Assembly (NCBI RefSeq): GCF_001047675.1
Contig: NZ_CP011975.1
Coordinates: 2,892,073-2,956,072 of the forward strand
Length of the DNA stretch: 64,000 nucleotides
Direction: 5' to 3'
From: Yersinia aleksiciae
GTDB taxonomy: Bacteria; Pseudomonadota; Gammaproteobacteria; Enterobacterales; Enterobacteriaceae
The position numbers were made by a program, and so were the translations under genes. The notes under the pieces are model-generated. The model ran no database searches, was not told the origin of the DNA, and saw nothing but the letters and a program-made list of their open reading frames with translations. Shown here piece after piece: positions 9,099 to 20,367 of the stretch. The first letter of the stretch is position 1, and each line of letters starts with the position of its first letter.

Positions 9099-9116
9099 TT
9101 GTTGGTTAAGGCATAA
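9082..9116. repeat. 18-base tandem duplication over the ispF stop codon
   Basis: TGTTGGTTAAGGCATAA occurs at 9082-9098 and again at 9100-9116, one base apart. The second copy lies in the short spacer before truD and does not alter either protein. It looks like a recent local duplication. Confidence 0.85.
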
Positions 9117-9120
9117 AAAC

Positions 9121-10170
9121 ATGGACATGGAAAATCTCACCTGGCTGCACGGCAAACCCAAGGCGAGTGGCATTCTAAAAGCTAACCCAGAAGATTTTGT
9201 GGTGATCGAGGATCTGGGTTTTGAGCCGGATGGCGAAGGCGAGCATCTCTTGGTTCGTATCCGCAAAAATGGCTGCAATACCCAGTTTGTCGCTGACTAT
9301 CTGGCGCGTTTTGCCAAGCTACATCCACGTTTGGTGAGCTATGCAGGCTTGAAAGATCGCCACGCCGTCACCGAACAGTGGTTCTGCTTGCATCTGCCGG
9401 GTAAAGAAGCGCCAGACCTTTCCACCTTCGAACTGGAAGGTTGCGAAGTGCTGGAGTCGGTGCGCCAAAAAAGGAAACTGCGCATTGGTTCACTGAAGGG
9501 CAACGCTTTTACCTTGATATTGCGCCACATCACGGATAGTCAGGATGTCGAGCAGCGGTTGCAGCAAATTGCGGCCCATGGTGTACCGAACTATTTTGGC
9601 AGCCAGCGGTTTGGGCGTGGCGGCAATAATTTGGTGCAGGCGCGTCTGTGGGCGAACAACGAAATTCGGGTCAAAGAGCGCAGTAAACGCAGTTTTTATC
9701 TCTCAGCCAGCCGTAGCGCCATGTTCAATCTGATTAGCAGTTGTCGTTTGGCACAACAGCAGGCCACGACAGTGCTGGAAGGCGATGCATTGCAGCTTTC
9801 CGGTCGCGGCAGTTGGTTTGTTGCTGCCGCCGATGAATTGGCCGCGCTACAGCAGCGTGTCGATGCGGGCGAACTGAATATCACCGCCCCGTTGCCAGGG
9901 GAGGGTGAACTGGGTACTCAGGGCGAGGCATTGGCTTTCGAACTGGCCTGTTTGGCGGAGCAAAGCGAATTACTGGCGTTGGTGAAGCGCGAACGTGTTG
10001 AAGGCGCACGTCGGGCAGTCCTGCTGAAACCGCAGAATATGGCGTGGAGCTGGTGGGATGATGTGACCCTCGAACTCCGTTTCTGGTTACCCGCCGGCAG
10101 CTTTGCCACCAGTGTGGTGCGCGAAATTATGAATCAGGATAATGCTGATGCTGCGGATATTGCTGAGTAA
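9121..10170 (+). CDS. truD: tRNA pseudouridine(13) synthase TruD
   Basis: 349 residues, the same length as in E. coli. The N-terminal [21 protein letters not shown] and the catalytic aspartate in [10 protein letters not shown] (Asp79) are TruD signatures, and [15 protein letters not shown] marks the core fold. TruD makes pseudouridine 13 in glutamate tRNA. It overlaps the start of surE by 23 bases. An ATG six bases further in is an alternative start. Confidence 0.97.
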   Translation: MDMENLTWLHGKPKASGILKANPEDFVVIEDLGFEPDGEGEHLLVRIRKNGCNTQFVADYLARFAKLHPRLVSYAGLKDRHAVTEQWFCLHLPGKEAPDLSTFELEGCEVLESVRQKRKLRIGSLKGNAFTLILRHITDSQDVEQRLQQIAAHGVPNYFGSQRFGRGGNNLVQARLWANNEIRVKERSKRSFYLSASRSAMFNLISSCRLAQQQATTVLEGDALQLSGRGSWFVAAADELAALQQRVDAGELNITAPLPGEGELGTQGEALAFELACLAEQSELLALVKRERVEGARRAVLLKPQNMAWSWWDDVTLELRFWLPAGSFATSVVREIMNQDNADAADIAE

Positions 10171-10915
10171 CGACGATGGTATTTCTGCGCCTGGCATCCA
10201 AACGCTCGCCAGCGCATTGCGGACATTCGCGCAGGTACAAATCGTTGCGCCCGATCGTAATCGTAGCGGCTCTTCCAATGCATTGACGCTGGATAGCGCA
10301 CTGCGCATCACCACATTATCCAATGGTGACATTGCGGTTCAGCAAGGCACGCCGACCGATTGTGTTTATCTGGGGGTGAATGCATTAATGCGCCCTCGGC
10401 CCGATATCGTGGTTTCCGGCATCAATGCTGGCCCTAATCTCGGTGATGATGTTATCTATTCGGGGACGGTCGCGGCAGCGATGGAAGGGCGGCATTTAGG
10501 GTTTCCTGCTCTGGCTATCTCACTTAATGGGCATCAACATTATGAGACGGCGGCGGCGATCACTTGCCGTATATTGCGCGCGTTACAACATAAACCATTG
10601 CGTACCGGCAAAATACTGAATATTAATGTACCTGATTTACCCTTATCTGAGATTAAAGGCATTCGGGTAACACGCTGTGGTAGCCGTCATCCAGCGGAGC
10701 AGGTATTTTGTCAGCAGGACCCTCGGGGGCATGATATCTACTGGATTGGCCCTCCGGGTGAGAAATTTGATGTAGCACCGGACACAGATTTTGCGGCGAT
10801 TGAGCAGGGTTATGTTTCGATCACGCCACTTCAGGTTGATTTAACCGCCTATGGGGCGCAAGACGTAGTTGAAGATTGGTTAGCCAGCATTCATGAGGTT
10901 GACGGGGAATGGTAA
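10148..10915 (+). CDS. surE: 5'/3'-nucleotidase SurE
   Basis: 255 residues from ATG 10148. The N-terminal [15 protein letters not shown] contains the metal-binding Asp-Asp, and [26 protein letters not shown] is the SurE core. SurE dephosphorylates nucleoside monophosphates and short polyphosphates and is linked to stationary-phase survival. ATG 10142 also lies in frame, but AGGAT at 10136-10140 is better spaced for 10148. The gene overlaps truD upstream and pcm downstream, as in other enterobacteria. Confidence 0.97.
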   Translation: MLRILLSNDDGISAPGIQTLASALRTFAQVQIVAPDRNRSGSSNALTLDSALRITTLSNGDIAVQQGTPTDCVYLGVNALMRPRPDIVVSGINAGPNLGDDVIYSGTVAAAMEGRHLGFPALAISLNGHQHYETAAAITCRILRALQHKPLRTGKILNINVPDLPLSEIKGIRVTRCGSRHPAEQVFCQQDPRGHDIYWIGPPGEKFDVAPDTDFAAIEQGYVSITPLQVDLTAYGAQDVVEDWLASIHEVDGEW

Positions 10916-11535
10916 ATAAACGCATGCAAACATTGTTGATGCAGTTACGTCAGCAAGGTATCCAGGACGAGCGCTTGTTACAGGCGATCGAAGCGGTGCC
11001 GCGTGAGCGTTTTGTTGATGAAGCTTTGGCGCATAAGGCGTATGAGAACACAGCTCTACCTATAGGTTCGGGTCAAACCATTTCCCAGCCTTATATGGTG
11101 GCACGTATGACCGAGTTGTTGCAATTGACGCCAACCTCGCGAGTATTGGAGATCGGCACCGGATCGGGTTATCAGACCGCCATTTTGGCGCATTTGGTCG
11201 AACATGTTTGTTCAGTCGAACGAATCAAAGGGTTACAGTGGCAGGCAAAACGCCGCCTGAAACAGCTGGATCTGCATAATGTCTCTACCCGCCATGGTGA
11301 TGGCTGGCTAGGTTGGGCATCACGCGGGCCATTTGATGCGATCATTGTGACAGCGGCTCCACCAGAAATTCCGCAGGCATTACTTGAGCAGTTAGATGAC
11401 GGGGGAATATTGGTTCTTCCGGTCGGAGAGCTGGCTCAAACATTGAAATGTGTGCAGCGCCGCAACAATGAATTCCAGATTGAAACGGTGGAAGCCGTTC
11501 GCTTTGTCCCCTTGGTCAAAGGAGAGTTGGCTTGA
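10909..11535 (+). CDS. pcm: Protein-L-isoaspartate O-methyltransferase
   Basis: 208 residues, identical length to E. coli Pcm. The SAM-binding motif [14 protein letters not shown], the substrate region [16 protein letters not shown] and the later [13 protein letters not shown] are all characteristic. The enzyme methylates isoaspartyl residues as the first step of repair of aged proteins. It overlaps surE by 7 bases and precedes nlpD, the conserved stationary-phase order. Confidence 0.98.
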   Translation: MVNKRMQTLLMQLRQQGIQDERLLQAIEAVPRERFVDEALAHKAYENTALPIGSGQTISQPYMVARMTELLQLTPTSRVLEIGTGSGYQTAILAHLVEHVCSVERIKGLQWQAKRRLKQLDLHNVSTRHGDGWLGWASRGPFDAIIVTAAPPEIPQALLEQLDDGGILVLPVGELAQTLKCVQRRNNEFQIETVEAVRFVPLVKGELA

Positions 11536-11712
11536 ACTCAATGTCCTTAATTCAGCCTTAAATCTTTCATCTCATTCGAGACGTGGTTATTTACGCGAAA
11601 GATCGATCAAAAAATCAGTAACATAAATCTTATGGTATGGCAGGCGTGGTATTGATAGCATGCGCGCTTCTGTATTTGATACATCGCTTATTATTGCTGT
11701 CATGGGGGAAGC

Positions 11713-12696
11713 ATGAGCACGGGAAGCCCAATGATTACATTACGCCGAGTCGCGGCATGTACGGTTATGAGTTTATGGTTGGTGGGTTGTAGCAATGAGA
11801 ATACAACATCTGCGCCAATCAGCAGTGTCGGTGGTGATCGTTCAGGTACCATGCTAAGTGGCTCTGACACCAACAGTTCGGGTGAACGCATTGTTTATAA
11901 CCGTAGCTATGGCACTATCCCCAAAGGAAGTTACAGCGGTGATACTTATACCGTTAAGCGTGGAGACACGCTGTTTTATATCGCCTGGATAACGGGGAAT
12001 GACTTCCGTGATCTGGCCGCAAAAAATAATATTGCTGAGCCATATAGCTTAAATGTAGGGCAATCCATTCAGTTAGGTAATGGTTCTGGCGGTGGAATGT
12101 TAGCGGCGACTGATGCCACATCAGGCGGAATAGCAAAACCGCCGTCAAATATTCAGAACACAACTACAACGGTTGATTCTCAACCAACTAGCGCGTATTC
12201 TGAAAACTCGGGTAAACAGAATGTTGGTAAAATGTTACCAGCGTCAGGGGCCGTTGCCGCGACAACTGCACCTGTTACTGCACCAAGCAGTCCCATCAGT
12301 GATCCAACCAGCAATGGTGGTCCAGTCAGTAGCTGGAAATGGCCAACTGAAGGTAAAACGATCGATAGCTTCTCTGCTTCCGAAGGAGGCAACAAAGGGA
12401 TTGATATCGCTGGTTCTCGTGGGCAACCGATCTTCGCTACAGCAAATGGGCGGGTTGTGTATGCTGGGAACGCACTGCGTGGTTACGGTAATCTAATCAT
12501 CATCAAACACAATGATGATTACCTGAGCGCCTACGCTCACAACGATACAATGCTGGTCCGGGAACAAGAAGAAGTGAAGGCGGGTCAAAAAATAGCCACT
12601 ATGGGTAGCACCGGAACCAGTTCAGTAAGATTGCATTTTGAAATTCGTTACAAGGGGAAATCCGTAAACCCGCTGCGTTACCTTCCGCAGCGATAG
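11713..12696 (+). CDS. nlpD: Lipoprotein NlpD, activator of amidase AmiC
   Basis: 327 residues. A signal peptide ends in the lipobox LVGC (Cys near residue 25). A LysM domain ([17 protein letters not shown], about residues 76-120) binds peptidoglycan, followed by a Gln/Ser/Thr-rich linker and a C-terminal LytM domain. The LytM zinc ligands are partly replaced (KGIDIAG instead of the H-x-x-x-D motif), as in known NlpD, which is not an active peptidase but activates AmiC at the septum. In E. coli the main rpoS promoter lies inside nlpD; the same is likely here. Confidence 0.96.
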   Translation: MSTGSPMITLRRVAACTVMSLWLVGCSNENTTSAPISSVGGDRSGTMLSGSDTNSSGERIVYNRSYGTIPKGSYSGDTYTVKRGDTLFYIAWITGNDFRDLAAKNNIAEPYSLNVGQSIQLGNGSGGGMLAATDATSGGIAKPPSNIQNTTTTVDSQPTSAYSENSGKQNVGKMLPASGAVAATTAPVTAPSSPISDPTSNGGPVSSWKWPTEGKTIDSFSASEGGNKGIDIAGSRGQPIFATANGRVVYAGNALRGYGNLIIIKHNDDYLSAYAHNDTMLVREQEEVKAGQKIATMGSTGTSSVRLHFEIRYKGKSVNPLRYLPQR

Positions 12697-12750
12697 ATTG
12701 GGCAGAATACGCTGTATTCTGCTCGCCGGATTCACGGGTAGGAGCAGCAT

Positions 12751-13749
12751 ATGAGCCAAAATACGCTGAAAGTTAACGAGTTGCAGGAAGATGCTGATTT
12801 TGATGAAAACAGTACGGAAACTGAAATTTTCGATGAAAAAGCATTAGTAGAAGATGAACCTACTGAAAGCGAGTTAGCGGAAGATGAGCTGTTGGCGCAA
12901 GGCGTTACCCAGCGTGTGCTGGATGCGACACAGCTCTACCTTGGTGAGATTGGTTATTCACCACTGCTGACCGCAGAAGAGGAGGTTTATTTCGCCCGGC
13001 GTGCATTGCGCGGAGATGTGCCTTCACGTCGGCGTATGATTGAAAGTAACTTGCGGTTGGTGGTGAAGATCGCCCGTCGTTACAGCAATCGCGGCTTAGC
13101 GCTGCTGGATCTGATTGAAGAGGGTAACCTCGGCCTGATCCGTGCGGTGGAAAAGTTTGATCCTGAACGCGGTTTTCGTTTCTCCACTTATGCCACATGG
13201 TGGATTCGTCAAACGATTGAACGGGCGATTATGAACCAAACCCGAACCATACGTTTGCCTATCCATATCGTTAAAGAATTAAACGTTTATTTGCGTACCG
13301 CCCGAGAGCTTTCTCATAAATTGGATCATGAACCCAGCGCTGAAGAGATTGCCGAGCAACTCGACAAGCCGGTCGATGACGTGAGCCGTATGTTACGCCT
13401 CAATGAACGTATCACTTCGGTTGATACACCTTTAGGCGGCGACTCAGAGAAAGCCTTGTTGGATATTCTGTCTGACGAGAATGAAAACGGTCCGGAAGAT
13501 ACAACGCAAGATGATGATATGAAACAAAGTATCGTCAAATGGCTGTTTGAATTGAATGCAAAACAGCGCGAAGTATTGGCCCGTCGTTTTGGTCTGTTAG
13601 GATACGAAGCAGCAACGTTAGAAGACGTTGGCCGTGAGATTGGTTTGACACGCGAACGTGTCCGCCAGATTCAGGTTGAAGGCTTACGCCGTCTGCGGGA
13701 AATTCTGCAAACTCAAGGTTTAAGTATTGAGGCATTGTTCCGCGAATAA
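12751..13749 (+). CDS. rpoS: RNA polymerase sigma factor RpoS
   Basis: 332 residues against 330 in E. coli. Region 1.2 ([21 protein letters not shown]), region 2 ([30 protein letters not shown]) and region 4 ([24 protein letters not shown]) are complete, so it should be active. RpoS directs the general stress and stationary-phase response. It sits 54 bases downstream of nlpD, and a strong terminator follows at 13804. Confidence 0.98.
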   Translation: MSQNTLKVNELQEDADFDENSTETEIFDEKALVEDEPTESELAEDELLAQGVTQRVLDATQLYLGEIGYSPLLTAEEEVYFARRALRGDVPSRRRMIESNLRLVVKIARRYSNRGLALLDLIEEGNLGLIRAVEKFDPERGFRFSTYATWWIRQTIERAIMNQTRTIRLPIHIVKELNVYLRTARELSHKLDHEPSAEEIAEQLDKPVDDVSRMLRLNERITSVDTPLGGDSEKALLDILSDENENGPEDTTQDDDMKQSIVKWLFELNAKQREVLARRFGLLGYEAATLEDVGREIGLTRERVRQIQVEGLRRLREILQTQGLSIEALFRE

Positions 13750-13803
13750 AAATACCCGTCATAGTTTGTATTTAGGGTATAGAGCGCGAGTCCGACAAAA
13801 CAC

Positions 13804-13835
13804 AAAAACGGTGAACTGATGTTCACCGTTTTTTT
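13804..13835. terminator. Bidirectional terminator between rpoS and mutS
   Basis: AAAACGGTGAAC and GTTCACCGTTTT pair around the loop TGAT, with an A run on one side and a T run on the other. It can serve both rpoS and the convergent mutS. Confidence 0.9.
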
Positions 13836-13842
13836 ATGGGCG

Positions 13843-16398
13843 TTATACCATTTTTTTCAGGCGGTAAATCCACTCCAGCGCCTGACGAGGCGACAGCGAA
13901 TCGGGATCTAGCGCTTCCAAGGCTTCAACGGCAGGTGGCGTCTCTTCATTGAGCAGCGTCAGCTGCGAACCATCAATGTTACTTGCCGCGGCATTATTGG
14001 AGAGTGACTCCAGCTCTTTCAATTTCTGCCGCGCCCGCTTGATCACCTCTCGCGGCACACCGGCCAGTGCGGCAACCGCCAAACCATAACTTTTACTGGC
14101 TGCGCCATCTTGTACGCTATGCATAAAGGCGATAGTTTCCCCATGCTCAAGCGCATCAAGGTGTACGTTCACCACCCCTTCCATTTTTTCCGGCAGGGTT
14201 GTCAGTTCAAAGTAATGGGTGGCAAACAACGTCATTGCTTTAATGCGGCTAGCCAGATTTTCAGCGCAAGCCCAGGCCAGTGATAAGCCATCATAAGTTG
14301 ATGTGCCGCGACCAATTTCATCCATCAACACCAAACTTTGCTCTGTGGCGTTATGCAGGATATTGGCGGTTTCCGTCATTTCCACCATGAAGGTAGAGCG
14401 GCCTGATGCCAGGTCGTCCGCCGCGCCAACACGGGTAAATATGCGATCAATCGGGCCGATAGTGGCCTGATCCGCAGGCACATAACTCCCCATGTGGGCC
14501 AGCAGCACAATCAGTGCTGTTTGGCGCATATAGGTGCTTTTACCCCCCATGTTTGGACCCGTAATGATCAACATCCGCCGTTGGGGGGAGAGGGTCAGCG
14601 GGTTAGAAATAAAGGGCTCGCTCAGCACTTGCTCAACCACCGGATGGCGACCACCGCTAATTTTGATCCCCGGTTTATCACTTAGGGTCGGGCAGCTGTA
14701 GTTGAGTGTCTCCGCTCTTTCCGCCAGATTCGACAGCACATCTAGCTCAGCTAGCGCATTGGCACTGGTTTGCAGTTCGGGCAGATGTGGCAACAGCAGA
14801 TCGAAAATCTCTTCGTATAACCCTTTTTCAATCGCCAGCGCTTTGCCTTTCGAGGTCAGAACCTTGTCTTCATACTCTTTTAGCTCAGGAATAATGTAGC
14901 GCTCAGCATTCTTCAGCGTTTGTCGGCGGACATAATGAATCGGAACCAGATGGCTCTGACCGCGACTGACCTGAATGTAGTAGCCATGGACGCCATTGAA
15001 GCCCACTTTTAGTGTATCCAGACCTAACTTTTCACGTTCGCGAATTTCTAGTCGATCCAGATAGTCGGTCGCGCCATCGGCCAATGCTCGCCATTCATCC
15101 AGCTCGGCATTGTAGCCCGGTGCAATGACGCCACCATCGCGCACTAATACCGGTGGCGTTTCAACAATGGCCCGCTCCAGCAAGTCGAGTAACTCATCAA
15201 ACTGGCCGACTTGCGATAGCAGGTGTTGCACATGAGGCACATTGACCGGTTGCAGTAAGCGATGGATCTCCGGCAATTGCTGAAAAGCATGACGCATACG
15301 GGCCAGATCTCTCGGGCGGGCGGTGCGCAGTGCCAGTCGCGCTAAAATACGTTCTAAATCACCCACTTGACGCAGCGGTGTTTGCAGCTCTGCCGTAATA
15401 TCTTGCAGACCACCAATGGCTTGCTGACGATCCGTTAGTACCTTGATATCGCGCACGGGCATATGGAGCCAGCGTTTCAGCATCCGGCTCCCCATGGCGG
15501 TCACACTGCAATCAAGAATGGCAGCCAGCGTATTCTCGGTCCCACCGGATAAATTAAGGGTCAATTCGAGGTTACGACGGGTGGCGGCATCCATCACAAT
15601 GCCATCTTGCTGGCGTTCCATAGTTAAACCACGGATATGGGGCAAGGAGGTGCGCTGGGTATCTTTGACATATTGCAGCAAGCAGCCTGCGGCACGTAAT
15701 GCCTGATGGGCTTGCTCAACACCAAAACCGATTAAATCGCGTGTGCCGAATTGTAGATTAAGCTGCTGTTTGGCAGTTTCCAGCTCAAACTCCCACAATG
15801 GGCGGCGGCGTAAGCCATGTCGGTGCTCAATCAGCGACATCTGCTCGAAATTTTCAGGGTATAAAAGCTCGGCGGGATTGGTGCGTTGCAGTTCGGCGGC
15901 CATGGTTTCAATATCGGCCGGTTCTGCCACCCGAAAACGGCCTGAACTGATATCCAAGGTCGCATAGCCAAATCCACGTGCATCCTGCCAAATAGCGGCC
16001 AGCAGATTATCCTGCCGCTCTTGGAGTAAAGCCTCATCACTGACCGTTCCCGGCGTCACGATCCGCACGACTTTGCGCTCAACCGGCCCTTTACTGGTCG
16101 CCGGATCACCGATTTGCTCACAGATTGCCGCTGACTCACCTAACTGGACCAGTTTCGCCAGATAGGGCTCAATCGAATGATAGGGGACACCGGCCATGGG
16201 AATTGGCTCACCGGCGGAAGCGCCTCGCTTGGTCAGTGAGATATCCAGCAACTGTGAGGCGCGCTTCGCATCACTGTAAAACAGCTCATAAAAATCCCCC
16301 ATCCGGTAGAACAGCAGTATGTCAGGATGCTGGGCTTTAAGCCGAAGGTACTGCTGCATCATGGGGGTATGGGAATCTAAATTTACATTGTCAGTCAT
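13843..16398 (-). CDS. mutS: DNA mismatch repair protein MutS
   Basis: 851 residues, close to 853 in E. coli. The mismatch-reading Phe-x-Glu is present near the N-terminus (GDFYELF), the Walker A motif is [13 protein letters not shown], and Walker B/D-loop is [15 protein letters not shown]. MutS recognises mispairs and recruits MutL. It is convergent with rpoS, as in other enterobacteria. The full set of domains is present with no frameshift. Confidence 0.98.
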   Translation of the reverse strand: MTDNVNLDSHTPMMQQYLRLKAQHPDILLFYRMGDFYELFYSDAKRASQLLDISLTKRGASAGEPIPMAGVPYHSIEPYLAKLVQLGESAAICEQIGDPATSKGPVERKVVRIVTPGTVSDEALLQERQDNLLAAIWQDARGFGYATLDISSGRFRVAEPADIETMAAELQRTNPAELLYPENFEQMSLIEHRHGLRRRPLWEFELETAKQQLNLQFGTRDLIGFGVEQAHQALRAAGCLLQYVKDTQRTSLPHIRGLTMERQQDGIVMDAATRRNLELTLNLSGGTENTLAAILDCSVTAMGSRMLKRWLHMPVRDIKVLTDRQQAIGGLQDITAELQTPLRQVGDLERILARLALRTARPRDLARMRHAFQQLPEIHRLLQPVNVPHVQHLLSQVGQFDELLDLLERAIVETPPVLVRDGGVIAPGYNAELDEWRALADGATDYLDRLEIREREKLGLDTLKVGFNGVHGYYIQVSRGQSHLVPIHYVRRQTLKNAERYIIPELKEYEDKVLTSKGKALAIEKGLYEEIFDLLLPHLPELQTSANALAELDVLSNLAERAETLNYSCPTLSDKPGIKISGGRHPVVEQVLSEPFISNPLTLSPQRRMLIITGPNMGGKSTYMRQTALIVLLAHMGSYVPADQATIGPIDRIFTRVGAADDLASGRSTFMVEMTETANILHNATEQSLVLMDEIGRGTSTYDGLSLAWACAENLASRIKAMTLFATHYFELTTLPEKMEGVVNVHLDALEHGETIAFMHSVQDGAASKSYGLAVAALAGVPREVIKRARQKLKELESLSNNAAASNIDGSQLTLLNEETPPAVEALEALDPDSLSPRQALEWIYRLKKMV

Positions 16399-16796
16399 AG
16401 ACTTAATCTTTTTATTCCATTGAATTTAAAGTAAATTGTGATTTTCGTTGTGCTCGTTAGGTATCACTTGTCATCCAAAGTCACTGAGATGATGGGGTCG
16501 ACAGACAAGAATAAGGCTGCTATCGGTGAAAATCGAGGCTTACGTGTTAATTGTGGTCTACGGGTATCAAGACCTTTTTCTATCGCTATACTAGCCCAGT
16601 GAGCAATAAGCTGTCACAGGTAAAGATGGGAAACCGCCGGCAAACTTCACTTGCTGAAGGTATCGGTGCGTAGAAAATCAACCTTAGCGACTATTGTCGA
16701 GAGTTCGGCCATGAGTCGCTAAACACAAAGTCACTCGAGAGAATAAGCAAACCGCACGACCCTTGATAACAGGGCCGCACTGATTTGTTGGGAGGC
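16399..16796. other. Gene-free gap between mutS and the ligase-like gene
   Basis: 398 bases without a credible gene. It holds the mutS promoter. A nine-base perfect inverted repeat (TTAGCGACT at 16684-16692, AGTCGCTAA at 16714-16722) encloses a 21-base loop, and GACCC...GGGCC near 16759-16775 is a second weak hairpin. No function is assigned. Confidence 0.3.
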
Positions 16797-18461
16797 TTAC
16801 TTGAAGGCGGGGTTGCCGGGGAATAACGCTTTCGCTGTCTGGTGCAGCTGATTGGCTTGAGCAACATTGTTCTGATACTGGTTAATCATGATGAGACTTT
16901 GATAAACATTCGGATCATTGTGCAATTGAATGTACTGCTCTGCCCATGCACTAAACTGTGTCAGTAGCGCCGGATCTTGGCGCTGGTTAAATTGCAGTAA
17001 CAGATTGATATGGCGGATGTATTCATACCTTTCCCACTGGATGTAGGGATTCGTCAGCTTATCTAATGGCCGCATGTCAACTAACCCGCCTCTTTCGGCC
17101 AGTGTCAGCACTCGGCCAGTATTGAAGCCCGTCACCATAAATAGTAGCGTACATAATGCCGATAAAATGACGGCATAGTGCATTCCGCGTTGCCATAGCG
17201 TGGGTGCCGTGGTTTCTGCCACCAGCATGTTTTCCGGAATCATCAATCGGCCAAGCAGGATAAGCACCAGCCAGTGGGCGGCAGATTGATAAAGTGGTAA
17301 CTCCGTCATCAGATGTAAAGCGATTGGCAAGGTGAGTACCCACAGAGGGAACACTGTTTTTGGCTGTCTCAGCAGCGGTTTTACATACCCGATAGCGAGT
17401 AGCAGCATTCCAATCAGTGCCACTATGCCACCTTCAGCCCAACCATACAGCACTTCATTATGAGGGTGAGAAGGAAAAATAAAGTTATTCGGGACTTGTC
17501 CAGCTTGGGATAACGCTTGAGCAAACGCAGCCTCAAAGCTGCCGTAACCCCAGCCTAACCACGGGTGCTGCTGTATCATGTGCCAGGTATATTTGAGGAT
17601 GAGTCCGCGATCTCGATTACTGGTTTCCTTGGCGAGCAGCAAACTCTCACTCAATTGGCCCAATAGATAAAGAGCGGCCAGTAAGCTTATCAGGCTACAT
17701 AACCATAACCAGGCGATCTGCCGCTGACGCCAGTAATAGAGCGAAAACAAGAGCAAGGTTGATATCCCACCGACCCAGCCGATCCGCGATTGCAGTAACA
17801 TCAATAAGCCGGGGAAAATAAGCAGTGTCAGTGTGCTGATACCGCGCACGGCACGGCTACCCGAAACCATAAACAGATAGACGGCGATGGCATATCCCGT
17901 TGCCAGATAACTGGCCAGCACGTTAGTTTGCTGAAAGATGCCATAAGGGCGCTGCGTAATATCGAACTCCATCCAATTATCGGATGTAAAAACAAATAGT
18001 TGCAGTAGAGCCAGTATGGCCTGCCCCCAAGCGGACAACAGGATGAGTATCAACCACAGTTGTCGCGTATCCGCGCTCAGCCTCAGACGAAATAACCCAA
18101 ATAGCACTGTTATCCCGCCCCACAAGCCCAAAATGCGGGGTAACCAAGCCCCGACGTGCTGCAAGGAGGCGGGGAATAAGCTAGGAATACTCATCATTAG
18201 TGCACCTGATAGCAGCCACAGACAACCCAGAGAGTTCAGGGTATGGCGCGCTTCATGACGTGGCCAATAGAGTGCGATGGTTAATAGCGCCATCATGACC
18301 CAGATGACTATGTTGGTGGGAAGATGGAGTCCGGCACCGCCTCCATTGATTTCATAGCGCATCATGGCAATGAATGTTATGGCGATGACCGCCACCACAA
18401 TAAGGTTAATCCCTTGCACTGAGAGGGTGGGTTTCATGGGTGTAGGTGAGTTAAATTTCAT
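16797..18461 (-). CDS. PglL/WaaL-family O-antigen ligase or protein O-oligosaccharyltransferase
   Basis: 554 residues with ten or more transmembrane segments. The segment RPYGIFQQTNVLASYL (near 170) and the periplasmic loop motif PSHPHNEVLYGWAEGGI (near 330), including the histidine needed in this superfamily, match the Wzy_C/PglL pattern. The C-terminal 120 residues are soluble, with short helical repeats of the kind found in Wzy_C_2 proteins. Members transfer lipid-linked glycans to lipid A core or to pilin-like proteins in the periplasm. The gene is isolated from any glycan cluster here. The C-terminal domain points to the PglL branch rather than WaaL; this is inference. Confidence 0.78.
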   Translation of the reverse strand: MKFNSPTPMKPTLSVQGINLIVVAVIAITFIAMMRYEINGGGAGLHLPTNIVIWVMMALLTIALYWPRHEARHTLNSLGCLWLLSGALMMSIPSLFPASLQHVGAWLPRILGLWGGITVLFGLFRLRLSADTRQLWLILILLSAWGQAILALLQLFVFTSDNWMEFDITQRPYGIFQQTNVLASYLATGYAIAVYLFMVSGSRAVRGISTLTLLIFPGLLMLLQSRIGWVGGISTLLLFSLYYWRQRQIAWLWLCSLISLLAALYLLGQLSESLLLAKETSNRDRGLILKYTWHMIQQHPWLGWGYGSFEAAFAQALSQAGQVPNNFIFPSHPHNEVLYGWAEGGIVALIGMLLLAIGYVKPLLRQPKTVFPLWVLTLPIALHLMTELPLYQSAAHWLVLILLGRLMIPENMLVAETTAPTLWQRGMHYAVILSALCTLLFMVTGFNTGRVLTLAERGGLVDMRPLDKLTNPYIQWERYEYIRHINLLLQFNQRQDPALLTQFSAWAEQYIQLHNDPNVYQSLIMINQYQNNVAQANQLHQTAKALFPGNPAFK

Positions 18462-18563
18462 TATCTATCAATAGGTTGATTTGATATTGAATAAAACATT
18501 AAGGATAATGTATTAATGCCTTATCAGTGCACTCTGACTGGCCGCTCAACGGCGACAACAGCG

Positions 18564-18827
18564 CTATTTCTCTGCCGGTTGAGCAATAAACCAGCGCAAT
18601 GAATTCAGCACTTTAGTTTCTGACATCTTGGCTCTGTTCTCATCAACCAACTTCATTAATACCAGTCTTGCGGTATAAATATCTAATTGTGCTTTATCAG
18701 CCAACTCCCTAGTTTTTGGCCAACGGTCTACGGGCGGTATCGCTTCACTAAATTGCTCTTGTAAGCTATTACAAGTTTCTTCCAATATGCCCATGACTTC
18801 TTCTTTACGTTGATTCTTAGGTTTCAT
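18564..18827 (-). CDS. FaeA/PapI-like fimbrial regulator
   Basis: 87 residues. The central part (KTRELADKAQ followed by ARLVLMKLVDENRAK) fits the small winged-helix fold of PapI and FaeA, with a helix-turn-helix followed by an amphipathic helix. PapI-type proteins work with Lrp at GATC-containing sites to set Dam-dependent phase variation of fimbrial operons. It is transcribed away from the fimbrial operon across a long control region, the standard papI-papB geometry. ATG 18827 is preferred because GAGGAAAA precedes it; an upstream ATG at 18845 overlaps that site. Family placement is from pattern only. Confidence 0.65.
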   Translation of the reverse strand: MKPKNQRKEEVMGILEETCNSLQEQFSEAIPPVDRWPKTRELADKAQLDIYTARLVLMKLVDENRAKMSETKVLNSLRWFIAQPAEK

Positions 18828-19756
18828 TGATTTTTCCTCATGCAATATCTTTATTAAGAATGTCGTGTTTTTTATTTCTTACATTCTCTATTCATTATTT
18901 ATATTTCCCACATAGTTGTAAGTATCTTCCTACAAATTTAAAGGATACTTCCCACAACCAGTAAGGTCGCATCTTATTTATTTTATATTGTTTTTGTAAT
19001 TCTTATTTTATCGCCATAAATCGACCCTCTGGAATTAACAATTAAGCCTGGTTTTAATACCAAGTAAATACCATTCTCAAATCCATCAATAAATAAATGG
19101 TCTTTATTTTTAATTGAAGCTAAGTTTTTGATTTTTTTATTTTTATTCATATATTTCAATGGGTTGTTTTGATTTTTGTGTGTAAAAATACGTTTATCTA
19201 TGCGTGTTTTTAAATGTTATTAATGTTTTGTTTTTTTGTGGTTAAGTTTTTTCTGCTTTTGGAATTAGGGTCTTGAGGATTTAATGTCGATTATAATTTG
19301 ACTTATGGAATAAGCAATCGTTAATTTTGGAAAAATGACTTTTAGCGATCAAATGTGTCGACATGTGATTTTTGGTAGTGGTAAGTATCGAAGGTGTGGT
19401 GTTTATCGATCAATCTTATCGAGATTAATTGGTAAGTGTAATTAATTAAGGTAAACACTCTGAATTTTGATTTTTTGAATTAATTACCTATGAAGTTAAC
19501 ATCTATATTTGTATTATCTGCGTCGAACAAAAAGGTCTTAAGCGTTATTTAAAGGTTTTTTTAAAATGCAGGTGTTTTGCAATGCTTGCATGTTGAATCT
19601 ATAGCTCTCTGTAGTATGCGACTTATTTCCTCGTATTTTAACGACAATAAATTGCTTGAGTTCTTATTTTTCAACTACTTCGATGCGATATTTGCCTTGA
19701 TTCTATAAAGGTAAGTCAGCTAGTTAAACTTTAATTGTGTATAAAGGAATTACGTA
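18828..19756. promoter_or_regulatory. Long AT-rich control region of the fimbrial operon
   Basis: 929 bases without a gene, much richer in A and T than the flanks. It contains exactly two GATC sites that I can see, at 19347-19350 and 19408-19411, 61 bases apart. An imperfect inverted repeat (GTTGTAAGTATC at 18915-18926, GATACTT then ACAAC at 18944-18958) lies just upstream of the regulator gene. The pilin leader ends with AAAGGAATTACGTA before the ATG. In pap-like systems paired GATC sites are spaced 102 bases, so this is similar in kind but not identical. No recombinase gene or long inverted repeat for an invertible promoter was seen. Confidence 0.5.
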
Positions 19757-20281
19757 ATGAAACTGAATAAAACGATCTTGGCAGCAGCTCTGGTATTAGG
19801 TTTTGCATCTGTAGCTAACGCAGCAGACCAAGGTCAAGGTACTGTGACTTTCAATGGTTCTATCATTGATGCGCCATGCTCAATCGCAGCAGGTTCTGAT
19901 TCTCAGACTGTTGAAATGGGTCAGATCTCTAACGTAGCTCTGCAGAATGGTGGCCGTTCTTCTTCCCATGATTTCGACATCAAATTGGAAAACTGCGACA
20001 CCACCACTCTGAAAACTGTAACCACTACTTTTAGCGGTGCAGAATCAGCTGCAGTCCCTGGCCTGTTGGGTATCGTTGGTCTGGCTCAAGGCGCTGGTAT
20101 TGCTATCGTTGATGGTTCTGGTTCTGTTGTAACTCTGGGCGATGCAACTGCTGAACAGACTCTGATCACCGGTAACAACACTTTGGCTTTCTCTGCTTAC
20201 CTGCAGGGCAGCACTGCTTCTGACGCTATCAAACCAGGTAGCTTCTCAAGCGTAGCTAACTTCATGCTGGCTTACCAATAA
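19757..20281 (+). CDS. Major fimbrial subunit (MrpA/PapA type)
   Basis: 174 residues. A clean signal peptide ends in ANA-AD near residue 22. The mature protein begins with GQGTVTFNGSIIDAPCSI, the usual pilin start with the first cysteine, the second cysteine is in LENCDT, and it ends with the donor-strand pattern F-M-L-A-Y-Q. Codon choice is restricted to common codons, as for a highly expressed gene. A strong hairpin terminator follows, so most transcripts probably stop after this gene. It is the first gene of the operon and should form the fimbrial shaft. Confidence 0.95.
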   Translation: MKLNKTILAAALVLGFASVANAADQGQGTVTFNGSIIDAPCSIAAGSDSQTVEMGQISNVALQNGGRSSSHDFDIKLENCDTTTLKTVTTTFSGAESAAVPGLLGIVGLAQGAGIAIVDGSGSVVTLGDATAEQTLITGNNTLAFSAYLQGSTASDAIKPGSFSSVANFMLAYQ

Positions 20282-20299
20282 GCACCCCATTTTTAATTG

Positions 20300-20328
20300 G
20301 ACATGCGGATTTATCCGCATGTCTTTTT
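20300..20328 (+). terminator. Strong hairpin between the pilin gene and the assembly genes
   Basis: GACATGCGGAT and ATCCGCATGTC form an eleven-pair perfect stem with a two-base loop followed by TTTTT. It should lower readthrough into the usher and minor subunit genes, keeping the major pilin in excess. Confidence 0.9.
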
Positions 20329-20367
20329 ATCTTGAGAAAGATACGTGTTGGATGAGCTAGGTGATTT

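Noticed and set aside
18828..19756. Invertible promoter element for the fimbrial operon
   Set aside because: No long inverted repeats and no recombinase gene were found nearby.
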